NCBI RefSeq assembly: GCF_003667825.1
Contig: NZ_CP033043.1
Coordinates: 3,032,001 to 3,096,000 of the forward strand
From: Metabacillus litoralis
GTDB lineage: Bacteria > Bacillota > Bacilli > Bacillales > Bacillaceae
Direction of reading: 5' to 3'
Length of the DNA stretch: 64,000 nt
Part shown: piece after piece, positions 34,948 through 43,969 of the stretch
Numbering within the stretch: the stretch's first letter is position 1
Layout: each line of letters starts with the position of its first letter
Translations under genes and position numbers: made by a program
The notes under the pieces: model-generated
What the model was told of the DNA's origin: nothing
The model's input: the letters and a program-made list of their open reading frames with translations, nothing else
The model's database searches: none

Positions 34948-35299
34948 CTAATATCTCCTCAATTCTTTCAACAAGCTGTATTGGGCTAAAAGGCTTTGAC
35001 ATAAAATAATTAGCTCCCGCTTCAAGTACCTTTTGCTGGTCAGTTGCCTGACTCTTTGCACTTAGCATCATGATTTTTGTTTGTATGTTTTCCTTTCGTA
35101 TCAATTCAATTAATTCTAAACCGGTATAAACAGGCATCATATAATCAAGCAGAATTAAATCATACTCATTCTGCTTAATGAGATCGTACGCCTCTTGCCC
35201 ATCACAAGCCTCATCAATTGAATACCCTTCATCTTCAAGAGTATCAACAACGAGCATTCGCAATACTTCTTCATCTTCTGCAAGTAATATTTTTGACAT
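34934..35299 (-). CDS. stand-alone receiver (CheY-like response regulator)
   Basis: This 121-residue protein is a single receiver domain: acidic pair in LLAEDEE, phosphorylated Asp in YDLILLDYMMPVYTG, Thr/Ser switch in MMLSAKS, Lys in YFMSKPFSP. It has no output domain, so it acts by protein contact or as a phosphate shuttle. It is translated with the hybrid kinase (14-bp overlap). A strong terminator separates the pair from the polysaccharide operon upstream. Confidence 0.93.
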   Translation of the reverse strand: MSKILLAEDEEVLRMLVVDTLEDEGYSIDEACDGQEAYDLIKQNEYDLILLDYMMPVYTGLELIELIRKENIQTKIMMLSAKSQATDQQKVLEAGANYFMSKPFSPIQLVERIEEILGEAR

Positions 35300-35330
35300 A
35301 TTATTTAACTCCCTACATCGCTTTCTTTTA

Positions 35331-35371
35331 AAAATCTCAGACCTGTAGAAATTTCACAGGTCTGAGATTTT
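35331..35371 (-). terminator. strong terminator between polysaccharide operon and receiver-kinase unit
   Basis: AAAATCTCAGACCTGT pairs perfectly over 16 bp with its complement, loop of 9 nt, followed by T residues on the minus strand. Confidence 0.85.
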
Positions 35372-35380
35372 CATTTTTGA

Positions 35381-38300
35381 TTATTCGTTAATATTGATTT
35401 TTTTAAATGTTTCCTGCAGATAATTGTAAGACTTCTTCAAGCGCTCATGATATGTTGGTTCATCCCAATTATCCCAAGAATATTGGATCCAATCACCTTC
35501 TAAAGTAGGTACCATCTGTACAGGTTCCTGATCTTTATTTGTGACAACAACCTTTGCAAAAAGAGATTGGATTATTTCTGAGCTAGCTATTCCTTTTTCT
35601 GACCATACATCGCCCATAATTTCTTTTTGACTTGGATCTTTCACATTAATCATTAACCAAGGAAGACGAAGTTCTAAAGTTCCATCCTTTATATAAAAAT
35701 CCGCAAGGGAAGTTGAGTTCTCCTTTTGTGGGTTGCCTACACCATATGTTAATTTTCCTGTCTCATATGATGAAAAAGGAACGGTCATTTGTCCTTCTTC
35801 TTTATTTATCGTCAATTCTTTGTTAAGTGTTAAGCGTATTGGGTGATAGATTCCATTATTTTTTTTATTCGCATAATCTTTTGTTTCAATCATATTAAGC
35901 ACTTTTCCATATTGATAATAGAATGTATCATAGTAGCTATCCACTAGCACTCTTGATTGATCCTCACCATTTATCTCTACAACAAAATCAATACCTTCTT
36001 CATTAACACGTTTCACATTAGGAATGGTCGATTGCCCTTGGTTTTTTATCGTATTTAACAAAATCGACGTATTATATTCTTCTGGATTCCATTTTGTTTG
36101 ATCATAATCAATTCTTATGAATAAACCTCGTTCATCACTAGACATGAAAACATTTTTAATTGCCTCTTCTTCATTACTCTGAGCAACCGGGTCTGCATTT
36201 CTAGCCTTCCAATCAGAAATGTCACCATCAATTTGTAGCTGTGTTTCTTGCGTATCAGGCTCAAAGCTTAACAGTCCAAAATGCTGCTCATTCGTTTGAA
36301 TATTATCCCAATATGGTCGACGATCTGAATTATCATATTCCATCGTGTTCCATGTTCGTTTAAACCACTCATCCTGCCATGAGAAAACAAGTCCTCCTGC
36401 CATATTTTGTTCAACAATATCTTCATATAGACTCGATAGAAATTGACCTTGTTCTTGTTCAGAATGATGTCCTTGGTCATAGCCATGGACATTTTCATGA
36501 GATAACCCTCGTGAAGCCGGAATTCCATACTCAGCAACCACCACTGGCATGTCATGATATTGTCTCATATCATTTAAATATCCAGCATAGTTATTCTTTT
36601 CCCCACGATGATCAATAAAGTTAACATATTTCTCCTCATAATTTAGAAATTCAGGATAATAAGGGTAAATATGATAAGAGGCAAACAAACCCGAATAAAA
36701 CTCGTCCTTAGCTTTTATTTTATTTGGATTAATGGATACCTTATCTTCATCCTCATCAGGCTCAGCAGGATGTGTAAGCAAATCAGTTGTCACCCAGTTT
36801 GCAAAACTCATTGGATGCTGCCATTGATAGTTTTCCGCTTCATATGATGCTGTATAATCCATCATTTCAGCGAGCCACACTTCAAATGGAGAGGCATTTT
36901 CAGTCATCATATACTTTCCGTTATAACTAGATTTAGTAGGATATTTTTCATTTGTTCTAATTACACTATCAGGATCCCACTCAACTCCAATAATCCACCC
37001 TAGAAGATACGGAGATAGATCATGAACATATTTTCCACTAGCATGACCTGTTCTTTCTTCAATGTCGGCATTTCCATGAATAATATCGACTGTTCGCTGA
37101 ATTTCCGCCTTAAAATCTTCCATTACTTCCGGATCATACGCCGTTCTTCCTGCTTCGTCATCAAAAAACACATCTTCATTTACCCATACACCGTGAAAGA
37201 GATAAAGAGGATCTTCACGGCTAATGTTATGCTCATATAATGCCTGATAAAAGGCTGGTGGATGTATTGTATAAACACGTAAAGCATTAGCATTCATTTC
37301 ACTTATCTGATCAAACCATCTTGCATATTCTTGTTTTGTTATGCCTGTTTCTCCAGGGAAGGTCCCCGGTTTGGCGATCCCCATATTCACACCTTTAATT
37401 AGGACATCTTCCCAGGCACCGTTTTGATAAACTTGTAGGTAGTCGTTAGAAGCAGCACCAGTTAGTTTCATTCCTTCTTTTGTCAAAACCTCTGGTTCAA
37501 CTTTTGCATTTTGACTAACAGCTGCTTTCTCTTTTTCTGTTAAAATGGTCGTCATCATTGGTACGTAAGCTTTCCAAAAGAATGTATCTGTTCTTCCCTT
37601 TTGCTCAAAAGAAAACAGCTTTTGCCACATCGACAAACCACTCATTTGATAAATACTTGGTACTTTCTCCTGATCAACAAAATCACCTGCAAAATAATAG
37701 CTATCATACATTTGATTATTATGGTGAATAACAGCTGGGAATTTTGTTGGTATATTAAATTCGTTTAACTTTTGTTGACCACTTTGTGTTAATGGTAAAT
37801 CAAACGTAGCTTGAACCTCTTCCTCACTACGCGCATTTACTATATCAAACCAATAGTTATATTGAATGGTTCTATCGATATCAAAGTTAGACAAACCTGC
37901 ATCTGTAAGTGTAAATAAGGCATGGTCATCAAATGTATCTTTGTTCGTCAAAACAACCACTTGATCTTCTTCGTTTACAAAAACAAAACCGTTTCCCGTA
38001 TATTTAAAAGGTTTTCCATATTGGGCTTCATAGTTCTTTTTCACCCAACCAGGCACTTCAGCAATGCTCAATTCATTAAAATACCGCCCCATCCAGCCAG
38101 TCCAATCTATGTTTAACAGGTTATAAAACTCCTGACGAACCTTCTCTTCCGTTGGGGATCCAAACGTATTAAATTCAGCAATAAGTGTTTGCTCATTTTC
38201 AATAAGAGACGCAGATAATGCTCTAACCTCTTCAATTGTCATCCCACCGTACAATAACTCTGAACGATTCCCTTCTTGATTCCCCTCAAGATATTCATCT

Positions 38301-38641
38301 TTATACACACCGTATCCATCAGCTAAATACAACACATCGTAAGGAGATAAATTGTCCGGAAGTTCTCTCGTATCAAATTTAGGTGGCTCATTACTTGGCA
38401 CAAATCCAACATAATCATTTTGTGCCTTGTATTCATCACCGCCATCCTTAATCAATTTCAAGTGATTCAGTAACCAAACTAACCCTTTATGTTCCCGATA
38501 AGATTGATCAGGTACCGTTTTATCAATAATCAATACATTAACATTTTCACTTGCTTTTAATTGCCATAACCAAAAAGGAGACGAGAATAAAACAAGTAGT
38601 AAAAATGGTCCTGTGATAATCAGTACATTTTTTTTATTCAT
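35381..38641 (-). CDS. membrane-anchored glycoside hydrolase-like protein of an exopolysaccharide operon
   Basis: The ATG at 38641 follows AAAGGTG and overlaps the stop of the glycosyltransferase gene by 8 bp. The 1086-residue product has an N-terminal membrane anchor (about 5-27). An extracytoplasmic first domain (about 35-380) contains YDVLYLADGYGVYKDE. A TIM-barrel region resembling glycoside hydrolase clan A/GH2 catalytic domains follows (about 390-790; GVNMGIAKPGTFPG, ANALRVYTIHPP, acid-base candidate E554 in GVEWDP, nucleophile candidate E704 in VVAEYG, FSWQDEW). The final 290 residues are beta-rich. It may trim, branch or release the polymer made by its partner. The exact family is not recognised. 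Confidence 0.7.
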   Translation of the reverse strand: MNKKNVLIITGPFLLLVLFSSPFWLWQLKASENVNVLIIDKTVPDQSYREHKGLVWLLNHLKLIKDGGDEYKAQNDYVGFVPSNEPPKFDTRELPDNLSPYDVLYLADGYGVYKDEYLEGNQEGNRSELLYGGMTIEEVRALSASLIENEQTLIAEFNTFGSPTEEKVRQEFYNLLNIDWTGWMGRYFNELSIAEVPGWVKKNYEAQYGKPFKYTGNGFVFVNEEDQVVVLTNKDTFDDHALFTLTDAGLSNFDIDRTIQYNYWFDIVNARSEEEVQATFDLPLTQSGQQKLNEFNIPTKFPAVIHHNNQMYDSYYFAGDFVDQEKVPSIYQMSGLSMWQKLFSFEQKGRTDTFFWKAYVPMMTTILTEKEKAAVSQNAKVEPEVLTKEGMKLTGAASNDYLQVYQNGAWEDVLIKGVNMGIAKPGTFPGETGITKQEYARWFDQISEMNANALRVYTIHPPAFYQALYEHNISREDPLYLFHGVWVNEDVFFDDEAGRTAYDPEVMEDFKAEIQRTVDIIHGNADIEERTGHASGKYVHDLSPYLLGWIIGVEWDPDSVIRTNEKYPTKSSYNGKYMMTENASPFEVWLAEMMDYTASYEAENYQWQHPMSFANWVTTDLLTHPAEPDEDEDKVSINPNKIKAKDEFYSGLFASYHIYPYYPEFLNYEEKYVNFIDHRGEKNNYAGYLNDMRQYHDMPVVVAEYGIPASRGLSHENVHGYDQGHHSEQEQGQFLSSLYEDIVEQNMAGGLVFSWQDEWFKRTWNTMEYDNSDRRPYWDNIQTNEQHFGLLSFEPDTQETQLQIDGDISDWKARNADPVAQSNEEEAIKNVFMSSDERGLFIRIDYDQTKWNPEEYNTSILLNTIKNQGQSTIPNVKRVNEEGIDFVVEINGEDQSRVLVDSYYDTFYYQYGKVLNMIETKDYANKKNNGIYHPIRLTLNKELTINKEEGQMTVPFSSYETGKLTYGVGNPQKENSTSLADFYIKDGTLELRLPWLMINVKDPSQKEIMGDVWSEKGIASSEIIQSLFAKVVVTNKDQEPVQMVPTLEGDWIQYSWDNWDEPTYHERLKKSYNYLQETFKKININE

Positions 38642-40043
38642 TTGACACACCTTTTCTAACCATTTCTCCCCAGCCTTTTTTCCCTATAAGCATTTCAAGC
38701 ATTCCCTCTACTCTCCAAATAACTGTTAAAGGGCGATACCAAAACGTTTCTGTTATAGATACAAGAAATAAGATCACAAAATGCTTCACTTTAGGATATC
38801 TTTCCATACTCCATTCCTCTAATAAAACTGAAGCCATAGAATAGATAGAACCGTATATTAATGAGAGTAGAAAGAAGATAATAGCATATTCTAAATAGAT
38901 ACTTCCTGCAAAAATAGAAAGTATTAGGATTATGTATCCTATTAATTCAATGAACGGACCTAAAAACTCAACAAAAAAGAAATATGGCATAGAAAACATG
39001 CCAATTGAGCCGTACTTTGGATTAAACATTAATTTTCGATGCTTCCATAAACTATCGAATAAGCCTTTGTGCCATCTTTTTCTTTGACGTCTTAAATATT
39101 TTATGGATTCCGGAGCCTCAGTCCAACAAACCGGGTCAGGTACATAGATAATCTTTTTGTTTTCTTTCTTTTCTTTAATTAATCGATGAAGTCTAACTAC
39201 AAGTTCCATATCCTCTCCAACAGTGTGAGCATAGCCACCTGCTTCAATAACCCACTTCTTTGAAAAAACGCCAAATGCACCTGATACGATGAGCAATAAA
39301 TTATTTTCACTTAACCCTACTCTACCGGTTAAAAACGCTCGTAAATACTCAACAATTTGCATAACGACAAGTGGTTTTTTTGGAAGATCTATCTTTGTAA
39401 GCTCACCATTCTGTATTTCACAACCATTAGCGATTCTAACACTACCACCTGAGGCTATGACCTCGTCATCTGATTCAATAATTGGCTTCAACACCTTCAA
39501 GAAAGCATTTCTTTCAATAATGGAATCGCCATCTAAGGAGCAAAAATAAGGATATTTTGAAAGATTAATTCCTGCGTTTAACGCATCTGCTTTTCCCCCA
39601 TTTTCCTTATCGATGACATACATATAAGGATAAATTGTAGATTGGTAAACGCCTTTGACTTCTTTTGTATTCAACTGTTTTCTAATTACTCGATTGATTT
39701 TCACCATATTAAAACGATCTATTAGCTTTTCAAGAGTATCGTCTTTTGAACCGTCGTTAATAATAATAATTTCATATTCAGGGTACTCAATACTTATTAA
39801 GGAGCGAATACTCCCATAAATACCCGCAGATTCATTGTAGGCAGGGACAAGAATGGAGACAGGCTTTGTAAATTCAGATTGTAGCAATTCTTCATAAGGT
39901 TCGACCTCATCTAACTCATAATTTTTACGTATATTGAGTAGGGAAATAACAAGCATTGCTCCATACACAACAATAATGATGATCATGTAGATAAAGATAA
40001 ACCAACTACCAACTACCAAAAAACTAGACCAATTAATATTCAA
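38634..40043 (-). CDS. processive family 2 glycosyltransferase (IcaA/PgaC/BcsA-like)
   Basis: A TTG at 40043 is chosen because AAAGGAGGG lies just before it; an ATG at 40094 lies deeper in the upstream gene without a ribosome site. The membrane protein has one N-terminal helix, a cytoplasmic GT2 domain with VSILVPAYNE, IINDGSKDDT, SLDGDSII, a GED motif (HTVGEDMEL) and the processive-synthase motif QRKRW, then four or five C-terminal helices. That set is typical of synthases that polymerise and export beta-linked sugars such as poly-N-acetylglucosamine or hyaluronan-like chains. No PilZ domain is visible. It is translationally coupled at both ends. Confidence 0.88.
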   Translation of the reverse strand: MNINWSSFLVVGSWFIFIYMIIIIVVYGAMLVISLLNIRKNYELDEVEPYEELLQSEFTKPVSILVPAYNESAGIYGSIRSLISIEYPEYEIIIINDGSKDDTLEKLIDRFNMVKINRVIRKQLNTKEVKGVYQSTIYPYMYVIDKENGGKADALNAGINLSKYPYFCSLDGDSIIERNAFLKVLKPIIESDDEVIASGGSVRIANGCEIQNGELTKIDLPKKPLVVMQIVEYLRAFLTGRVGLSENNLLLIVSGAFGVFSKKWVIEAGGYAHTVGEDMELVVRLHRLIKEKKENKKIIYVPDPVCWTEAPESIKYLRRQRKRWHKGLFDSLWKHRKLMFNPKYGSIGMFSMPYFFFVEFLGPFIELIGYIILILSIFAGSIYLEYAIIFFLLSLIYGSIYSMASVLLEEWSMERYPKVKHFVILFLVSITETFWYRPLTVIWRVEGMLEMLIGKKGWGEMVRKGVSNE

Positions 40044-41079
40044 CGCCCTCCTTTCCAAGCCATTCAAGGGCCATATCCTTTGCAAAACCATCATTGGATT
40101 CTGATACGACTTTTCGTAATAGATCTACCCCACCCTTAAACTGTAAAATTGCTTTGGCTGCCTCAGAACGAACAACATATTCACGATCAGATAATAATGA
40201 AACTAGCCGGTCTTTAAATGGACTTAGTCTTCTAACACCAGCAACTTTTGCCGCCATCATTCGAACTAGCCAGCTTGTTGACTCAAAGAACTTACTTAAT
40301 ATAGCTTCGTCTATTGGTGCCCCTGTGTTAGCAAATGCCTTTAAAGCTCTAATTCTTAACTCTTCATTACTATTTTCAAGTAATTTTTGAATTAGGTTAA
40401 TATGATGTAAATATTGCTTTTTTCCGATCGTTTCAATCATCATGTATTGCATTTGTTTTGATAATGCCCCAAAGTCATCTGCTAGTTCATTAAATTGCTC
40501 TTCTTTCAAGAGAGATAAAATAGATAATAGCGTGAAATTTGAAATAGCTGGATCAACATTCTTTAAATAATAAACAATCTGATCATCATGAAATTTAGCA
40601 AAAAGATTTAACATCTGAAATTTTTCAGTACGTGTTACATTTTTTTTAGCATATAATTTATGTAGCTCACCTACTAAGTGATTCATATAAAAATCCTCAA
40701 TAGAGTATAGAGCGTTCATTCTTAGGCTCCATCTCCGCTGCTTTAGTTCACTTTTCATATAATTTGTTAAGTGTTTATTTGCAAATTCGCTTATTTTTCC
40801 TTTTACATCCTCACTATCAAGTACATTAGAATATTCATTAAGCAATTCAATTAGGGCGATAAATTTCTCTTCTGTTTTATCAGGTTGTAAACTCCCTTCT
40901 TCACCCGATTGTAGAAAATGAAACATATCTAAGCGATATGTTTCTTTAAGATCGTCAATTTTTTTCCTTTTTTGATTATGAAAATGCTTTATAATTACCA
41001 AATACGTAAACAAACTAATTAAGATAAAAAACATTGCCAGAAATAAAATAAAAAGCACTACTAAACTTATCTCAAGCAT
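40033..41079 (-). CDS. membrane-anchored HEAT-repeat protein
   Basis: The 348-residue protein has an N-terminal membrane helix (5-30), a basic linker, and an alpha-solenoid of about six HEAT-type repeats, clearest at the end (EELRIRALKAFANTG, SWLVRMMAAKVAGVRRL, REYVVRSEAAKAILQF). It sits between the diguanylate cyclase gene (1-bp gap) and the glycosyltransferase (11-bp overlap), so it is probably a cytoplasmic adaptor for the synthase complex. No enzymatic motif is visible. Binding partner and c-di-GMP binding are unknown. Confidence 0.82.
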   Translation of the reverse strand: MLEISLVVLFILFLAMFFILISLFTYLVIIKHFHNQKRKKIDDLKETYRLDMFHFLQSGEEGSLQPDKTEEKFIALIELLNEYSNVLDSEDVKGKISEFANKHLTNYMKSELKQRRWSLRMNALYSIEDFYMNHLVGELHKLYAKKNVTRTEKFQMLNLFAKFHDDQIVYYLKNVDPAISNFTLLSILSLLKEEQFNELADDFGALSKQMQYMMIETIGKKQYLHHINLIQKLLENSNEELRIRALKAFANTGAPIDEAILSKFFESTSWLVRMMAAKVAGVRRLSPFKDRLVSLLSDREYVVRSEAAKAILQFKGGVDLLRKVVSESNDGFAKDMALEWLGKEGVEY

Positions 41080-41080
41080 A

Positions 41081-42694
41081 TTACTTCATCCTCTTAATTA
41101 AGTGACCTAATCGGGTTTCAAGCTCTAATAATTTAAACGGCTTTGTTATATAATCATCGGCCCCAAGCTGTAAGGCTCTAGAGATGTCATGTTCACTTTT
41201 TCGGGATGTTAGCATCATCACTGTAAATCTTTCCTGATATTGAAGACTTCTTAATTTCTGCAATACTTCCAATCCATCCATTCTCGGCATCATGCCATCA
41301 AGTATGAGTAAATATGGATCTTTGTTGTTAAGATGCCACCCTACTTCCATAAACTCCATACCATCTTTAAAGGTTTTAATATCAAGTGTAAATCCATCTG
41401 TAAACTTACTTTTACTGATTAAGTCCTCAAGCATTGTGCGAATTATTGGATCATCATCAATAATTCCAATGTGAATTGGTTTCTTAGTATATTTAACATT
41501 ATTTACAGCAGCCACTTTCACCTGATTTCTACCAGCCTGTTTCGCCTCGTAAAGTGCTCCATCTGCAATATCGATATTTCTTTTTAGCTCTAACTGAGTT
41601 GGGTGGACTTCATGAATTCCTGCAGAGAACGAATTATAGAATTTTGAATCTCCAAAACGAAAAGCAGTGTTGGAAAACTCCTTTAAAATCCGCTCAATAA
41701 CAAGTTTCGCCTCATTAGCTTCTGTTTCAGGCAGAAGGATAATAAATTCCTCACCACCATAACGAATAATGATGTCATTAACTCTTAGGCCCTTTCTAAC
41801 AACATCAGCGAATGTTGCTAAAACCTCATCACCTACGATATGACCGTATGTGTCATTCACTTGTTTAAAATGATCTAAATCAACAAGCACTAAGCAAAAT
41901 GGCTCATATCTTCTATTTAAATTACTAACCAAGCGTTCATAAGTTTGAGCTAAAAATTTCCTGTTATAAACCCTTGTTAGCTCATCGATTAACATTACAT
42001 CGTCAACAGCTTGTTTTCGCTCAAGTTGGCGGTTTATTCTTACAATAAATTCATCCATTTCCAAAGGTTTTTGTATGAAATCATCTGCGCCCAGCTTATA
42101 GCTTTTCATTCTGATTTCCTTTGATTTATCAACACTAATCATAATTGTCGGAATAAACTGTTGCTTCATTTTTTCCTTTATTTGCAACAGTACATCTAGT
42201 CCATTTTTATCTTTCATATGAACATCAATAACAACACAGTCAGGATTCAAGTCATAATAGGAATTAATAGCACGGTCTGGGTCAGCAACAGCAATCACCA
42301 CCCAGCCTTCTTTCTCTAATTCATCCTTAAGGTACATTAATAATGCTGTATCATCGTCTATGAGCAAAATAAGGTTTTTATCTTCATACTCTTTTTTGTT
42401 CTCAATAATTTCATCAACATTGGAATATTCTTCATAATAAATAATGGAAATAAGGGGTAGCAAAAAAGATTGCAATTCCTCTTTGTCCCAAACTCGTTCT
42501 TCATGCTCCTTTAAATGGCTCATCAATTCTTGGGCCATATCTCCTGCTTCAGAAAATCCAATGGTTGCAGCAGTTCCAGATATGGAGTGTAGGAAACGAT
42601 AAAGTTCTTTATGTTGAATTTCTTGTTGTTCATTTAACCAAGCTTCAAGCTGTTTTCGTACATTTTTAATTAATGTTTGCAAATATTTACTCAT
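41081..42694 (-). CDS. diguanylate cyclase with HPt, two receiver domains and GGEEF
   Basis: The soluble 537-residue protein has an HPt domain (1-90; LYRFLHSISGTAATIGF, phosphorylatable H36), a first receiver (108-225; D157), a GGDEF domain (230-395) and a second receiver (407-530; D466). The cyclase motif is RYGGEEF (313-317) with an intact inhibitory I-site RVND at 304-307. It should make c-di-GMP under phosphorelay control and with product feedback. It is the first gene of the polysaccharide operon, placing signal production directly beside its likely target, the glycosyltransferase. Confidence 0.93.
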   Translation of the reverse strand: MSKYLQTLIKNVRKQLEAWLNEQQEIQHKELYRFLHSISGTAATIGFSEAGDMAQELMSHLKEHEERVWDKEELQSFLLPLISIIYYEEYSNVDEIIENKKEYEDKNLILLIDDDTALLMYLKDELEKEGWVVIAVADPDRAINSYYDLNPDCVVIDVHMKDKNGLDVLLQIKEKMKQQFIPTIMISVDKSKEIRMKSYKLGADDFIQKPLEMDEFIVRINRQLERKQAVDDVMLIDELTRVYNRKFLAQTYERLVSNLNRRYEPFCLVLVDLDHFKQVNDTYGHIVGDEVLATFADVVRKGLRVNDIIIRYGGEEFIILLPETEANEAKLVIERILKEFSNTAFRFGDSKFYNSFSAGIHEVHPTQLELKRNIDIADGALYEAKQAGRNQVKVAAVNNVKYTKKPIHIGIIDDDPIIRTMLEDLISKSKFTDGFTLDIKTFKDGMEFMEVGWHLNNKDPYLLILDGMMPRMDGLEVLQKLRSLQYQERFTVMMLTSRKSEHDISRALQLGADDYITKPFKLLELETRLGHLIKRMK

Positions 42695-42764
42695 TGGCCT
42701 CTCCTACTCAAAACGAATATTTACATTTATCTCTTCTCTCCATATAACCATATTTTAGGGGGGA

Positions 42765-42793
42765 ATTCTAGAAAAAAGTTTATATTTTGACAA
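42765..42793 (-). promoter_or_regulatory. sigma-A promoter of the c-di-GMP/polysaccharide operon
   Basis: On the minus strand TTGTCA and TAGAAT are 17 bp apart, giving an untranslated leader of about 65 nt before the diguanylate cyclase gene. Confidence 0.65.
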
Positions 42794-42812
42794 GATTCGA
42801 CTTTCGAAACAC

Positions 42813-43496
42813 TTATTCTCTGTTCCCCTGCGAAAAGATCGCAATAAACTTTACTAATTGCAGCAAGGAAAGCAAGGCAGCGGCCACATAAGTTAAAGCA
42901 GCAGCACTTAATACTTTACTTACCCCTCTTTCCTCATTATTAACAATCATTCCTTCAGAAAGCATTAATCTTTTTGCTCTTGAGCTTGCATTAAATTCTA
43001 CTGGCAACGTAATAAGCTGAAAGGCTACAACTGCTGAGAAAAAGATGATCCCTAAGCCAATTAAATTTAAACTTCCTAATAAAAAGCCACCAAATAACAA
43101 AAATGGCGCAATACCTGAAGTAAAGTTCACAATTGGAAACATTTTATGTCGTAAAACGAGTGCACCGTATGCTTCACGATGTTGAATTGCATGACCAACC
43201 TCGTGTGCTGCAACAGAAATCGCTGCAATTGATTGACTTCCATAGACTGAATCCGATAATCTAACAGCTTTTTTTAAGGGATCATAATGATCTGTTAAAG
43301 TACCCCTCACATGTTCAACAGGTACGTCTGATAACCCGTTTCGGTCAAGTAACTGCCTTGCAATCTCAGCCCCAGTCATATGAGAAGATGCTGACACCTT
43401 AGCATACTTTTCAAAATTCCCCTTAACTCGAAACTGCGCCCATAATGAAAGACCAAATGCAATAATGATTAAAAAATCCAATGGATGAAAAAACAT
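42813..43496 (-). CDS. yugP: membrane zinc metallopeptidase YugP
   Basis: The 227-residue protein has an N-terminal membrane helix, the zinc-protease motif AAHEVGHAIQH (two His and Glu), two further central helices and a last C-terminal helix. The Glu of EFNASSRAK is the probable third metal ligand. The family is a widespread membrane-bound neutral zinc peptidase group without a known substrate. It is divergent from mstX-yugO, the same arrangement as in B. subtilis. SD is GGGAGGA. Confidence 0.92.
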   Translation of the reverse strand: MFFHPLDFLIIIAFGLSLWAQFRVKGNFEKYAKVSASSHMTGAEIARQLLDRNGLSDVPVEHVRGTLTDHYDPLKKAVRLSDSVYGSQSIAAISVAAHEVGHAIQHREAYGALVLRHKMFPIVNFTSGIAPFLLFGGFLLGSLNLIGLGIIFFSAVVAFQLITLPVEFNASSRAKRLMLSEGMIVNNEERGVSKVLSAAALTYVAAALLSLLQLVKFIAIFSQGNRE

Positions 43497-43714
43497 GTTG
43501 ATATCCTCCCTACAGCAGATACTTTATTATCGATAGTTTAAGCAAAACAATGATTTCTACCATACAAAATTTCATATGGTTTCTTTTGCTTAATCCGCAA
43601 ACTATAAACAGAAGGTGTACATACTAAAAAAATGGACTCTTAAATAAAGTGAAAGAATTTATTTGGTAGGTTTGTGTATAAGCCCCAAATGCTAATAGTT
43701 AGGAAGTGAAACTG

Positions 43715-43960
43715 TTGAAAGTAAATGAAGAAGAAAAGAAATTACTTAGTGAAGCAATTGATAAAATGAATGAAGGGTTAGACTCCTTTATTGGTTTTTA
43801 TAATGATTCTGAAGAAGATAAAGCACTTATTGAATTCTCAGAGGATACAATCGAGACGATTGAAAAGGCCATTGAAACATATGGAAAAGACGAGGTTACA
43901 ACCAAAATTAATACGATTATTAAAGAAGTTTTATCTTTTATACCAAATAAGAAAGGATGA
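43715..43960 (+). CDS. mstX: Mistic-like protein MstX
   Basis: A TTG start at 43715 behind AGGAAG gives 81 residues, KVNEEEKKLLSEAIDKMNEG onward, aligning with the core of B. subtilis MstX (from its internal Met-Lys-Val). A GTG nine bases earlier overlaps the ribosome site. The protein is acidic and helical, as Mistic is, and associates with the membrane without a clear hydrophobic segment. It precedes yugO by 9 bp. In B. subtilis MstX helps YugO insertion and both genes affect biofilm formation. The first helix of longer Mistic forms is missing. Confidence 0.85.
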   Translation: MKVNEEEKKLLSEAIDKMNEGLDSFIGFYNDSEEDKALIEFSEDTIETIEKAIETYGKDEVTTKINTIIKEVLSFIPNKKG

Positions 43961-43969
43961 GTTCTCAAC

